Shown here: in pieces, positions 35,579 to 47,845 of the stretch
Layout: each line of letters opens with the position of its first letter
How positions within the stretch are numbered: the first letter of the stretch is position 1
Source of the DNA: Sphaerosporella brunnea
Lineage: Eukaryota > Ascomycota > Pezizomycetes > Pezizales > Pyronemataceae
Assembly (NCBI GenBank): GCA_008704415.1
Contig: VXIS01000087.1
Span: forward strand, 62,001-126,000
Reading direction: 5' to 3'
DNA length: 64,000 nucleotides
The notes under the pieces: generated by a model
What the model saw: the letters and a program-made list of their open reading frames with translations, nothing else
Database searches by the model: none
Told to the model about the DNA's origin: nothing
Position numbers and translations under genes: made by a program

Positions 35579-36157
35579 ATGCAAAACAAAATGTACACGC
35601 TGATCCTTCCCTCCAAAAACACTCCGCTCCACACGCCAGACACGGCCTCAACAGATCTCGACACGCCTTCACTAAACCTCCTTTCTCTTTCACACCAATT
35701 CATCTCCACCACCCCGACCCCACTAAAAACGCATTTCTTCCGGATGCCTGCGCCACTGCCATCACCAGGTCTCACTCCGCCTCCCTACGAACCCGCAAAC
35801 CCTTACCGCGACCTCACCCTGCAGGACGTCCCATTGACCCCCGCCCCCGTTCGCATTGGCCGCTTCGCCCCACCACGTTTCTCTTCCCGTCTGCGCAGCC
35901 TTGTTCAGCAGCGTCCGCGGGGGCCACTCCGCGTATACCTCGTTCCCCCCACGGTGAATGAGAAGCAGCAGTTGCGACGGCATGCGTGGGGGATTCCGAC
36001 GGTGTTGACGGCTGGGTCAGCGGCGTGGGTGGAGACGGCGGGGATTGAGAGAAGCACTGCGGAGCAACGGGCTAGGATGTTGTTTGCGGCGATTACCATT
36101 GCGGTGGTGTTTCTGGTGGGCCTTGGTTGGGGATTGGGCCAGGTGTGGGGTTTGTAA
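35579..36157 (+). CDS. Small tail-anchored protein, unknown function
   Basis: A single open frame of 192 aa. I do not recognise it. The first 55 residues are Thr/Ser/Pro-rich, and a second ATG at 35744 (MPAPLPSPGLTPPPYEP) may be the true start, giving 137 aa. The middle is Pro/Arg-rich. The C-terminus has one strong hydrophobic segment (MLFAAITIAVVFLVGLGWGLGQVWGL) ending at the stop codon, which is tail-anchor topology. The codon choice and lack of introns do not contradict a real gene, but evidence is limited to frame length and the terminal membrane segment. Confidence 0.5.
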   Translation: MQNKMYTLILPSKNTPLHTPDTASTDLDTPSLNLLSLSHQFISTTPTPLKTHFFRMPAPLPSPGLTPPPYEPANPYRDLTLQDVPLTPAPVRIGRFAPPRFSSRLRSLVQQRPRGPLRVYLVPPTVNEKQQLRRHAWGIPTVLTAGSAAWVETAGIERSTAEQRARMLFAAITIAVVFLVGLGWGLGQVWGL

Positions 36158-37341
36158 AATGCCGGTGTGCGGTTGCGGCGGAGATACGGGAAGGATTGTA
36201 CATTCAGGATTTCCTTTTTTCCCCCTTTGTTTTGTGGTTTTGCATATGCGCGGCGTTTTGCTCTCTTTTCTTGCATGCCTAATGGCTGAACGGATGAATG
36301 GATTGATACACGGCGGGACCTCTTACGACGGATGGGATATATACAAGGGGAGAAGGAAAAGGGTGGGCTTCATGTATATTTTTGAGGCGGCTTTCATGAT
36401 GGCGAAGCTAAGGAGGTGAGGACCAAAGATCTTTGTCGAATAAATTGATCCTATTGCTCCTTTACATCTAGAGATTTACAGCTCCTACCGTATCGTCTGT
36501 GTCTTGAGCAACGCGGGTGGGAGTGTTGCCAATCAAAAAGTTAATTTCTAAAGACTCGCGCGCGGGCGATGCTGTATCTAATTTTATTTATAGCAGCAGA
36601 ACCATTACAGTGCCGGCGTTGTCGGTCGTCCATCGCCCATAGTAAACTCCCTCGGAGTATCCTAATAGCTCAGGATCTCGATCTTCATTCTATTGGTAGG
36701 CCGGCACCGGGTGCTTTTCACAGGGGCATCGCGCCGTATCTTCCGGTGTTTGTCCGCTACCGGCACCATTTTTGGACCGTACCGGGACGGGGAGATGCCG
36801 GAGTTGCCATTGCGCATGCCGCTCCCCGCCTTTTGATCATCATTAAAGTTGCGTACAAACCCAAATTGCGACCTCGACGTCCGATCCCACCAATAGAAAA
36901 CCCTCGACACCCGCAACCTTACCACCCCACCCCTCCGGCCCGCGTTGCTTAAGACTCAGACGATACGGTATGTGATATCCACCTACATGAATGTCCGAGA
37001 CTTGTCATGGCTGCAAAGTGCAAACAGTGAACAGCGCCAAAAGCAATCTGGCCAGGTGTTACAGCGCTTTTGGCGTCTACGGCAGACGGCAGAATTAGGT
37101 ATTCATCATTCCTACATACATCAAAGACTCTCCACTTCCTATACCACCTCATTAACCACGGCCGTGATCGCTACGCAGTCTGGGGCTACACCCAAACAGT
37201 CAGCAAACCTCTCCTCGTTCGATGGCCATAGGAACCAAACTCACAGCTATCGTCCGCAGCCTTAACCCACAAACCATACTGTCCGCCTTTGTTCGAATCG
37301 GGGTAAACACAGAACGCTATCACCTCGAAGTCAGTCCTGGA
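36158..37341. other. Intergenic region, no gene seen
   Basis: About 1.2 kb. Open frames here are short and lack domains or plausible splice structure. Confidence 0.4.
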
Positions 37342-37836
37342 TTACTTTTTTTTCCCTTCGCCTCGGAACTCACTAAGTCCTTGGTCACTTTCGGCTGGGA
37401 CAAGAACTACATGTGCACCCGGCTTTCCGTTGATACAAGCGTAGCGCGCGTTGTAGGTGGCCGGAGTTTTCGGATTCTCCTTGAAGGCAACTTCTCGGAA
37501 GCGGGCCCTGTCTTTTGGCTCGACGATGAAGGCCTTGCTGCCGCTCCCGCCAAGCACCAGACTTCCGCTGGCAAGCGTGGTGTTTAGCTGCTTCCCGTAC
37601 GAAAACAGGCGACGTCGAAGCTGCCCTTGCCCGTGCGCGGCAGGAACGTGAACGTCTGGCCGTCGATCTTGGGATTCCCCGAGTTCGCCGCATACAGCGT
37701 GAACGGATTCGTGATGCTGGTGAAGATTACCATCGGCACTATGCACTCCTGCGGAGTCGTGGTCGCCGGCGTCGGGGGCCGCGAGGGAAGAGATGCTCAG
37801 CGAGAGGAGAGTGAGGAGCGTGGTGGCCGCCTTCAT
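37342..37836 (-). pseudogene. Small secreted protein gene with two frameshifts
   Basis: The ATG at 37836 opens a clear signal peptide (MKAATTLLTLLSLSISSLAA). The mature region is coherent only if the frame changes twice. After a C5 run near 37773-37777 the sensible frame is shifted by one (PTPATTTPQECIVPMVIF.., then NPFTLYAANSGNPKIDGQTF). Near a GGG run around 37600 it returns to the first frame (KQLNTTLASGSLVLGGSGSKAF..). The pattern resembles the many small secreted ascomycete proteins with N-P-F-x-L motifs and about 160 residues. Either the gene is recently inactivated or two homopolymer errors sit in the sequence. The frame changes are seen directly; the family resemblance is inferred. 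Confidence 0.55.
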
Positions 37837-38790
37837 GATTGCTGCTGCTGCTGGTGGTTTGAGCTCGCGGTTGGGTTGGCGCTGGGGGATGGAGGCCGGC
37901 GGGTGCGTTATATATATACCATTTGCGCTTTGAGGCCGAGCTGGCTGTGTCTCGGAGGAGAGGTCAGATATAGACACTGTAGGCGTGTGCAGATGTTTGG
38001 CATAAACTAATACAGGCAGTTGGGGTGACACAAGCCTGCCGGCCCACGTCGTTGCTGCATGATTACTCTTGGTACTGCTGTCGATCCGGGGCCGCAGACC
38101 GACGCTTCTACATACTATGATTAGCGAGCCAACGGCCTGGGGAATACGAAGCAGGTCTCTGAAGTGGAAAGTTGGGAAAGGACGGAACCCACGATCGTCC
38201 TCGGCTCGTATGTAAAAAAAAAAAAAAACTAAACAACAAAGCATGAAAAGCCAAGAAGGGCTGGGAAGATACACGTCTTCTCGATTGCTATTGGGTCAGC
38301 CTTTAAGCGAAATCCGACGAATTATCGAGGGAGAACAATTAGCTGCAATATAAACCGACCTATCATCTGTCGATATCGCCTGCAAAGTATATTATTGGCG
38401 TACGTATCGCAGCCCAGTAAAATTAGTAAGTACTTAGGAAGAGCCACCCGCTGTCAGTACTGCAGGGTGTGACATGTAATACCAGTTCCTGCATGCAGAT
38501 ACGATGGCGAGCGTGATATGCTGTGAGCTGGTGATTAATATTGCAGCTATTCCGGGCCAATGGCATGATTGCTATGGTCCAGCAGCTGAAGATACATGGT
38601 ATAAAAAGCACGTCGCACGGGACACTCCTCGCAACAATTCGCGCAATATTGAGACGCGTATTTACTCTACGTACTCTTCGTCTGACCGACAGCATCTGGG
38701 ACTCCGGCCCGTGGAACCCGAGCCTGGTATGCGGGTGTCAACCCTCCACTGGGCCGCAGCCAGTCTGTAGGCATACCTCGACATTGTGCT

Positions 38791-39325
38791 AGGGCTTCCA
38801 GTAGCCCACCCCGAAAACTCCAGGCCGTTGGGGTGGCTTATAGCCTTCAGGCTTCCAGGTTGGCGGGCTGGGCTGGTCAAACGCGTCCCAAGCACGCCCG
38901 GCGGAGCCAGGAGCAAAACACATCCGAACCTTAACCCGATGGAGAGAGGGCCAGTCTAGAGAGGTATATGTAACCCATGGCGCCATTCAAGTCACTTGCG
39001 AAGCCTTGAATGGGAAGCATAAGGACTGCCCATGGCATGGGCCACCAGGCTCCCCATTAACGAACGGCGGCGCAATGCGAAGGATAGTTGTCTTTGAAGC
39101 CGCTAACGGCGGGAGACATTGACAGAACGGAGGTCGCGTCAACTGGAAATTTACTGGGCTCGGTGATGCAAGGTGGATGGCATGCGAGGGTAAAGGTGAA
39201 CAGTGGCCACAAAAATTTGCCTCGCCAGCCCTTGGAAGGCGGCGCCCACCGGCCTGTCTGACTTTCTCAATCGCCGGTCGCTGCGGTAGCCCGCTCCGGC
39301 GTTTTGTAGGGCTACTGGAAGCCCT
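38791..39325. mobile_element. Inverted-repeat element with AGGGCTTCCAGTAGCCC ends
   Basis: A perfect 17-bp sequence at 38791-38807 returns in inverted orientation at 39309-39325, with partial similarity continuing inward (CCCGAAAAC versus GTTTTGTAGGG). The 535-bp interior is non-coding. It has the form of a MITE or deleted DNA transposon; no target duplication is clear. Confidence 0.45.
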
Positions 39326-40910
39326 GGTTGGGGCTGTAGCTATGTGTTGTTTTTTCCAGCCAGCAAATGTCTTGACTCTTGATGAAGTCGATGTCTAATA
39401 GCATTACCGTCCACACATCGTACTTGTTTTTAACACTACAGCTAGTTACTCAACCCGCTAACGTGGGAGGATTGCCGATTACTCAGCGATGGGTGCGCGG
39501 GAGCTATGGCAGCACATCTGGCAGTGGTCTCTTGACGGATGTAGCCGAGGTGGGCTTCGGACTCGAGCTTGGTTCCTTCATTAGGTAGCACTCGTATTCC
39601 ATTCCACCACAATCTACTGGACACAGCGGTTTTCTATAGTACAAGGATCAGGTAAACTCCGCGAAACCGCGATCTCGTGCAATTTTGCGGTGGTATGTAG
39701 TTTCGCGCAGCGAATTGGGATGACAGGAAAAGAAAAGCTATCTACAGGGAGGGTATCTTCGAACTTCGCCCTGCTACAAATGGCGGTGAGATATTTGCTG
39801 CATGCGCCGGAGATAGCAAACAGGTGAGAAAAGCACCACTGCCACCACAACCAACGGTGGGAAGCGCCTTTCTGTCACCTGGCCGACCTCCACTGCCGTC
39901 GCCGTAATTTGGAGTCGGATGGATACCGTGTGATGTGATAAAAAGTTTTTGGTGGTCACCTAGCTGTTGTCTATACCACGCCGTGGCATCGTGCAGAGAT
40001 TGGAACCATAGATCTGGGTAGAAAATGCGTAGGTATATAATGATCATGACATATCACTCACCCACGAAATATACCGAAAATTCTATCCTGGCGACCGCCA
40101 GGGCCGAGCAGACGACGCATCAAATACGCAAAAAAAAAAACACACAACACAACCACTTACGAATAGACTCAGAGTTGGGCATCATCTCCGATGTGTTCCC
40201 GGGATTGGAGGACATCGATATCGCAAACGACCCACTCCACCAGCTATGCAAGGGACCACACCTCGAAGCTGTGGACATCGTAGCCCCAAATCCCCAGAGT
40301 ATTCGCCCATCTTTTCACACGACTCTCCGTTACTTGAATTTGGGGTTGTTGATGAAAACCCCTCTAGACACCTCACCCGACGGTGAGGCGGTGACTCACA
40401 CACGAGTGAGAAAGCATGAACTGCACTAACCCTGTATTCCCGGAGCCGAGATCTCAAGATACGGCAACACCGTGAACCTTTCGAGTGCATGCGTCGGGCC
40501 GTCGACGTTCCGCAACACGTGGATAAAGCATTGGACCGGAGTGTGTATGTATATAAAGGTACCGAATTATAAACAGACAAACAAAACATCTACTCTACAG
40601 TATCACGCGGTATGTATGATGATGCCATCGGATGATAATAAAGCCGCGGTATGTAGAAGCAGTTATCGCATCGCAATGGAAATTTATCCGGTGATATATG
40701 TAGAAATAATCCCTCATCTCATCTCATGCTCACCCTGCCTGAGCCCATCTCCACGTGCGGATTCTTGTGGCGGGTGAGGAAAGAGGAGAGTAATTCGAAG
40801 AAGCAGCGATGGGTGGTGGTTTGGGTTTTTGATCGCACGTTTCTGTGGTTTAACCCCTCTTTTGTGGCGTGCCTGACCAAAAACGTGGTAATCACCGCCA
40901 TTCGCGGAGT

Positions 40911-40957
40911 GTGGTGGTGGTGGTAGTGGTGGTGGTGGTGGTGGTGGTGGTGGTGGT
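40911..40957. repeat. (GGT)n trinucleotide repeat
   Basis: A nearly pure GTGGTG tract of about 45 bp with one A interruption. Non-coding. Confidence 0.85.
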
Positions 40958-42038
40958 GTTACCCAACCAAACCGGCCCGACCTCCTGGTCTGCCGAAATC
41001 GGACAAATGACGTGCACACATCTCCGGCGGGCGACCCACATTCAGCCGCGCGCTCCGGCCATCGGTCTTCGGCGTCTATCAATAGAAATAAGAAAAAAAA
41101 ATATGTTGCATTTGGTCGCCGTACATCATCATCATCATCATCATGAAGGTTTCTCCGCCGTTCGCACTCGTGTGCGTCGTCCTCGTCGTGGTTGGTGGTG
41201 CGTGGGATTTTGGATGGTCGGCGGGCGGAAGTGGAGCAGAACCGGCCCACCACCATTGTCGTATCAGGTAGTGTGGTGAGGCGTTATCTGAGGGGGGGCT
41301 CCCCCTCATCCTACTCTATTATCAATTGGAATCAGATGTCGCCTACCTGGGCAGGGGCTGCATCGATTGAGTCTCGCCCGGCGGTACATAGCGGCGCAAA
41401 AACAAAAATAAGCGGGATGAAATGCGGTGCAAATTTTCGGTCACCCTGGAAGCGTCGTGAAAGATTTGAGGGTGGGTAGTGGGGTGGTGGGGCGGCGGTG
41501 TGTGGCTGGATTTTTCATCATCGCGATGAGGTTTAGAGGCTTGGGATGAGGGACGCATCGGGCTTCTTATAGCCTTCTAATGCCTTCTAACCGCGATCTC
41601 GCGAATTCACGGAAGCAGTTTAAATTTGCCTCCAGTTTACCTCGGACGGAGGAACGCGCAGCGAAGCGTCTTCGTAGCGGATTATTTTCGTCGTTGCGAT
41701 GCTCGGAACACACCTCGCCATGGGAGATGCAAGTTATCCGGAGTCTTTGGCGGGATCGCCGTCGCGATGACGCCGAATGACGGGGAGCACGCACACGCAC
41801 ATACGCGGTGAAGGCGATCACCAGTCAGCTCGGCAAGGGGCGGGAGAAGCTGGCATTGAGGCGCGAGAGAGTATCTTGCATCTAGGCTCAGGGAGAAGTG
41901 AGAAGTGGCTGGACGCCGCCAAGATTTGCCTGTGTTGGGATTGGGATTGGGCCTGGCGGGCGGGGTGACCTGAAACTCCACCAAGCGGGGGAGCAGCAGA
42001 AGTAGACGTCGGACCAGACTCAAAAATCAAGCTGCCTC

Positions 42039-42218
42039 GATAAATACCCCGCTTCTGCCATCATCTGCTCAACACAACACCACCACCACACACAACTCAC
42101 CCCTCAAAAACATCACAGGTTCGCGAGCCTTCAAGCCAAAAGCTTGGTACCGTTTGTTGTTTGCTGTGCGGTTGCTAACTTCTTCCCACCGGCACAGAAC
42201 ACACTACGTTCAAAAAAA
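42039..42218 (+). promoter_or_regulatory. GAPDH core promoter and leader
   Basis: GATAAATA at 42039-42046 is a TATA-like element. About 30 bp downstream begins a pyrimidine/CA-rich stretch (42060-42115, repeats of CACCACCACACAC), the usual start-site signature of strongly expressed fungal genes. A second pyrimidine tract lies near 42180. The role is inferred. Confidence 0.4.
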
Positions 42219-43595
<1,377 letters not shown>

Positions 43596-45449
43596 ATGTG
43601 GGTTGACCGAGCGATGGGGTTGCACGCCGCAAGGATGGACGATTGAGAGGTCTTTCTTCCGGATGGCAAAAGGGAACAAAAAAACTGTGTGGAGTTCTTT
43701 TTTAGACGATATGATAAATAATACAAAGCAGTTGTTTCCCTAATCGTACATACATATGTTGCGTGACCGACTGTCTCACTGTATGTACATACCTAAGAAG
43801 TTTGCGGTAGAACAGAGTACTTCAACGGAGCCATACAGCTGGACGCTGATCGTTCATATCAGGTATGCAGGTGCTTTTTGTGAGAACATCGTGCGGGGCC
43901 GGACGTTACCTGTGTACGTTTCCTCGTTGCGTTGAGATGAGGTGGGGATTAAGTTAGCGAGCGCGAGCGGGTCCCTTGCTTTTCCTTCGCGGAGATTGGC
44001 TCTTCCAGGACGGGAAAACGGAGTGCCCTGAAGTTTACTTCAGGGTATTAGTGCAAATACGAAATGTATGGCAACGAGTGAGAAAGGATGAGGAGTGGGT
44101 TAGGGGTTTTCTACTGGCAATGCAACGAGGGATGTACCAGCTCCAGCCAATATTTCGTAGGTAGAAGGAGAAGGCCACCCCACATATCCTGCGGTTTCTG
44201 CGAGATGCTAAGGTTGGACAGTCCGTGGTGGAGGGGGATGAGTTCATCATCATCGTTCCGGATATGGTGAAGGGTCAGATGGGGGGAAGGTGACCTGGCC
44301 CCAGTGGCCATGGCTTTTGTTTCTGCTGTTTACGGACCCGTTTAAATTTTTCCTCCTGGTAGTTGGGTGGCCGCAGTTGACCCATGAGGTTGTATCAATA
44401 AGGCGGCGGCGGGGACGGGTAGGGGGGTCGCGGTCGCATACGCACAATAAACTTTGGTTACAAACTTTCACACGAGTCCTTTTGGATAAAAGTGGAGAAA
44501 CATACCGTAGCATGCTCGAGGTATCTATCGTGACTATTTGTGTTCTTACTATAACTGCTGGTAGTAGTGAGTAAGTTGTGAGTTTTTTGCATTGCCATAC
44601 AGCTATGATGATTCCTTCCAAATACATTGCATGTACATGCGCCCCACCAACTACAGCTTCAGCTGCAGCGATAGAACTCTTTGAATACCTCGCCGTCGTG
44701 GGCGCTATATTCCACTCGGCCTGAGGCTGGTCTCGTGTGATCAAGTTCCTGGAGTTCAAGTTGAGCATTTCTCCTCCGCTCGCTCCGTCACGCCTCCGTG
44801 GGTTAAACGTCATTCTCTGGTGACCCTTTTGGCGCCTGCAGGCTACCCACTGGCGGGTTTATGCGCCGGTATCAGACGTCCATTGGTCATCAATGAGCAG
44901 AATCAATGCAGCATTGGCTCGGATGGAGCCTGGTTACGATGCTGCAAGCTGCCGGACAGCGTGAGGAGGTACCGTAACAACTTCCGGGTCGTGTGATCTA
45001 TCGCCCTTGCCGTAAGTAGTCTACACTGCAAAAAAACAAAAACTACAATACGAGGGATTCCCATGTGGTCACCCACCATAGTACTAACCTCGCGATACAC
45101 TGCTTAACTAGAGCTGAGCGGACGGGAAGCCGTGGTTTCAGTGTTCTATGACCGTAGCTGATTGTTTTCCTCTTACCGCAAATTTCATAATACCATTTTA
45201 TGAGTGAACACACGAGATCATTCGCGGAACGGTAAGCTGCCACGTAACCTTTCTTCTTGCGCCACATGTACTGTATGCTTCAGGGCCGTACTGAGCCATT
45301 GCGAGTTTTTCCGGAGTGACAACAAAGGGGGCGAGTGCTAGATTGTGATTTAGTGTTGAGGGCGCTTTTATGCCCCGTAAATTTTGTGAAATTTGCAGGG
45401 TACCCCGCGAAAAATAATTCATCTACAATACCCCCCGTCGTAGGCCACC

Positions 45450-46010
45450 GCAGTCGGCACATCGCCTAGCCTGTTGCGTCTCATCACTACCAGATCACCA
45501 ACCGTCCCCTCTACCACCGCCGTCACATCACCACCCGTCGTTGCACCACCCGCAACACAATCCATGGAGGGCGCTCAGGATGCTACTGCGCCCAGCATGG
45601 CAGCCGGCCCGAACGGACTGGTTGTTTGCAGCATACTCCGAATTTAAAGCCGCGGTGCGTCGCTGGTCAGTGTCTGCATATTTTGAGACTCACTACGAGA
45701 AAATCAGAAAAGACTGTAAACGTTGTTCCTTTCGTGTGCGTGCTACGCTCGGGCCAGAGCTGAGGGTGCGTATACAGCCTGTGTGGGGGCGGCGAAGTGA
45801 AGCAATGCCAGCAAGTTCGAGTCCCTAAAGCAAGCTTCCCCGACTATTGCAGCGGTGGATAGGGAGACAACACCCAAAGGTATTGTCAAGGCAGTACCGC
45901 ACAAGCGCCAACACAAGATTTCATACCAGGCTGCACATAAAGTCTTACGTTCTTCGCAAGGGACGGACATTGGAGCAGAGCAAGAGCAGTTTCAACATGG
46001 GAGGTCTTGA
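45450..46010 (+). mobile_element. Degraded Mutator-like (MULE) transposase N-terminal fragment
   Basis: Two reading frames in this stretch together resemble the N-terminus of fungal MULE transposases. First comes a MuDR/FAR1-type DNA-binding segment (FAAYSEFKAAVRRWSVSAYF.., ..KIRKDCKRCSFRVRA). Next, from about 45825, is ASPTIAAVDRETTPKGIV followed by KISYQAAHKVLR and IGAEQEQFQ. This matches the spacer of the form 'TTPKdIi..ISYkAAhR..iG.qreQFq' that precedes the transposase catalytic domain. The frame breaks between segments and no catalytic domain follows, so it is dead. Short inverted words (TCTACAATACCCC near 45422 and GGGGTATCGTAGA near 46131) may mark its ends. Confidence 0.5.
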
Positions 46011-47607
46011 GTTTCGACCCTGTCACCTTTCGTTTCCGCAGTTTTTTTGCCCCTCAGTATGCACAGACTCGGGGTGGAGAGAGTGGGAAATTATTTGGCT
46101 TTGTACTAGTATGTTGCACGATAAAATACGGGGTATCGTAGAAAGTATTTTTTATAATCCATCACTCGCACTGCCGGATAAAATAGTAGATATAATGGAC
46201 ACCGGCTGTGCGCTTTAACCCAACAGTTCCGAGATGATAGCCGCCTCCTATCTAGTAGGACTTTACCTGGGGCAGCGTCCGGTATGTCAGATCGGTGTTT
46301 GGGGTTCCGGGCCCGCCAGACTACCGCGCATGTCATTTGGCCATCCGTCAGACGGGAGCCGTCTGTCCAGCCAGTGTTGAGGTCGTTGGTCCACGTCGGA
46401 GTCAACAGGGCAACGCTCTCCTTGGTCAGGACAACCAGGCCGCGGAGTCATCCGGTTCAAGCTGGGCAGCCTGCCTGAGGCATTCGGCCAAGCTTGGTTG
46501 AGCTTAAACGCCAGTGCGGTTCAGAATTTGGAATCTACTGCCACTGTCGGATGTGTCATCTACTCCTGCACTGAGATCCATCTTTTGGGAGTCTGGCGTC
46601 CACTGGACCTAATCCAGAGACCCAGAGCTAGGTGATACCTTGTGAAGTTTTTCATGCTCCAAGGGGTTGAGAGTCGCTGAGTGATAAACCGTGTCTTAAC
46701 AACAGTCGCCGCAATCGTCACAAGAAAAAACAATTGCCACTTATACACGTCACAGCACATCCCAATTGTGACTAGCAACGGACTTTGTGGAAAACCGCAC
46801 TGTTGGCAACCACGACCTTTTTCATGTGCACACATGAAGAATTTGCCAATCCCCACCAATAGCTAAGTTGCGTCATATATACCATACATTTTCGAGATTC
46901 AACTTCTTCCGGGATGGTGAGACAAACTAGTGTTGGCAGTATGGAAAATACCGGCAGAAATGTATTGGGTTCTGGACTAGATAATGGGCGCCTTTCGCAC
47001 TGCCACTTCTAACGAGCAGACAGCCGCGCGGAAGCTAGCTGGCGCAAGGAAGGCCAACGCCTGGCTTCTATAGCTAAAGAGTATTGGGACATCCGGCTCG
47101 ACAAAAACCACCAAGGGGTTCCTTTTTTCTACCGCTGTCCATCGATCGAGCCGCGGACAGCTTACTCTGTGCGCTAATAGCATGCTTATAGAGTGCGTAT
47201 AGCAAGAAAGCGCCAGAAGCACAGCCAGCAGTGGAGCCTTTCTTGTATGAAGGGAATCTCAAATGTGGGGGTGTTTGAAATCCGGAGCCGTTCCGATGTG
47301 TTCCATTGAGGATATGGCAACTGAGGCCAGTCCCCTTACGTGGTCAACTAATCGTTACCAGCACTTAGGACCAGGGCGTATTCGTTTCTGATGTCTAAAC
47401 TGCTCGGGGGTATAAAAGTTCCAATCGGAAATGGATCTGGGACGAAAAATAACCGCAGCGGAACAGCGCTATCGACCTATAATGCAGATGTGCAGACAAC
47501 CCAACTTCACGAGATAGTGCGCTTAGGTCGCAGGGCTCAGGTATCAGCCCTATCAACCCTTCCTCGCATGTAAATAGACACCCCGCTGTGAACCACAATA
47601 GACCCAC

Positions 47608-47729
47608 ACCTCTTCATACCTCTTCATACCTGTTCATACCTCTTCAAACCTCTTCAAACCTCTTCATACCTCTTCATATCTCTTCATATCTCTTCACACC
47701 TCTTCACACCTCTTCATACCTCTTCCTAC
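47608..47729. repeat. Decamer tandem repeat (CCTCTTCATA)n
   Basis: About twelve copies of a 10-bp unit, CCTCTTCATA with variants CATAT, CACAC and AAAC, lie 120-240 bp upstream of the terpene cyclase start. One strand is pyrimidine-rich. The position suggests it falls in the promoter or 5' UTR. Confidence 0.85.
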
Positions 47730-47845
47730 TTCGTACTATTAATGTACTAACAATACACTCACACCTCGCCATCTTACCTACACCAGCTGCAGTTCATTAA
47801 TTCACATCACACCTATTCATAAGCTGCATTTCATATATTCACAAG

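Larger units (their letters stand above)
37837..42218. other. Gene-poor 4.4-kb region
   Basis: No supported gene. It contains an inverted-repeat element (38791-39325), A runs (38215-38228, 40130-40140), a (GGT)n tract near 40911-40957, a (CAT)n tract near 41125-41143 and the GAPDH promoter at the right end. An open frame at 40025-40429 has a faint leucine-rich-repeat look but no second exon (see rejected items). Confidence 0.45.
43596..47845. other. Gene-poor region with Mutator-like remnant
   Basis: About 4.2 kb between GAPDH and the terpene cyclase. The only coding signal is the transposase remnant at about 45450-46010. The rest has stop codons in all frames and no recognised gene. It ends with the decamer tandem repeat at 47608-47729. 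Confidence 0.5.

Noticed and set aside
40025..40429. 134-codon frame with a leucine-rich-repeat look (FPGLEDIDIAN, LRYLNLGLL)
   Set aside because: Only one short stretch resembles an F-box/LRR protein. No flanking exons, conserved start or continuation were found, so it is at most a gene fragment.
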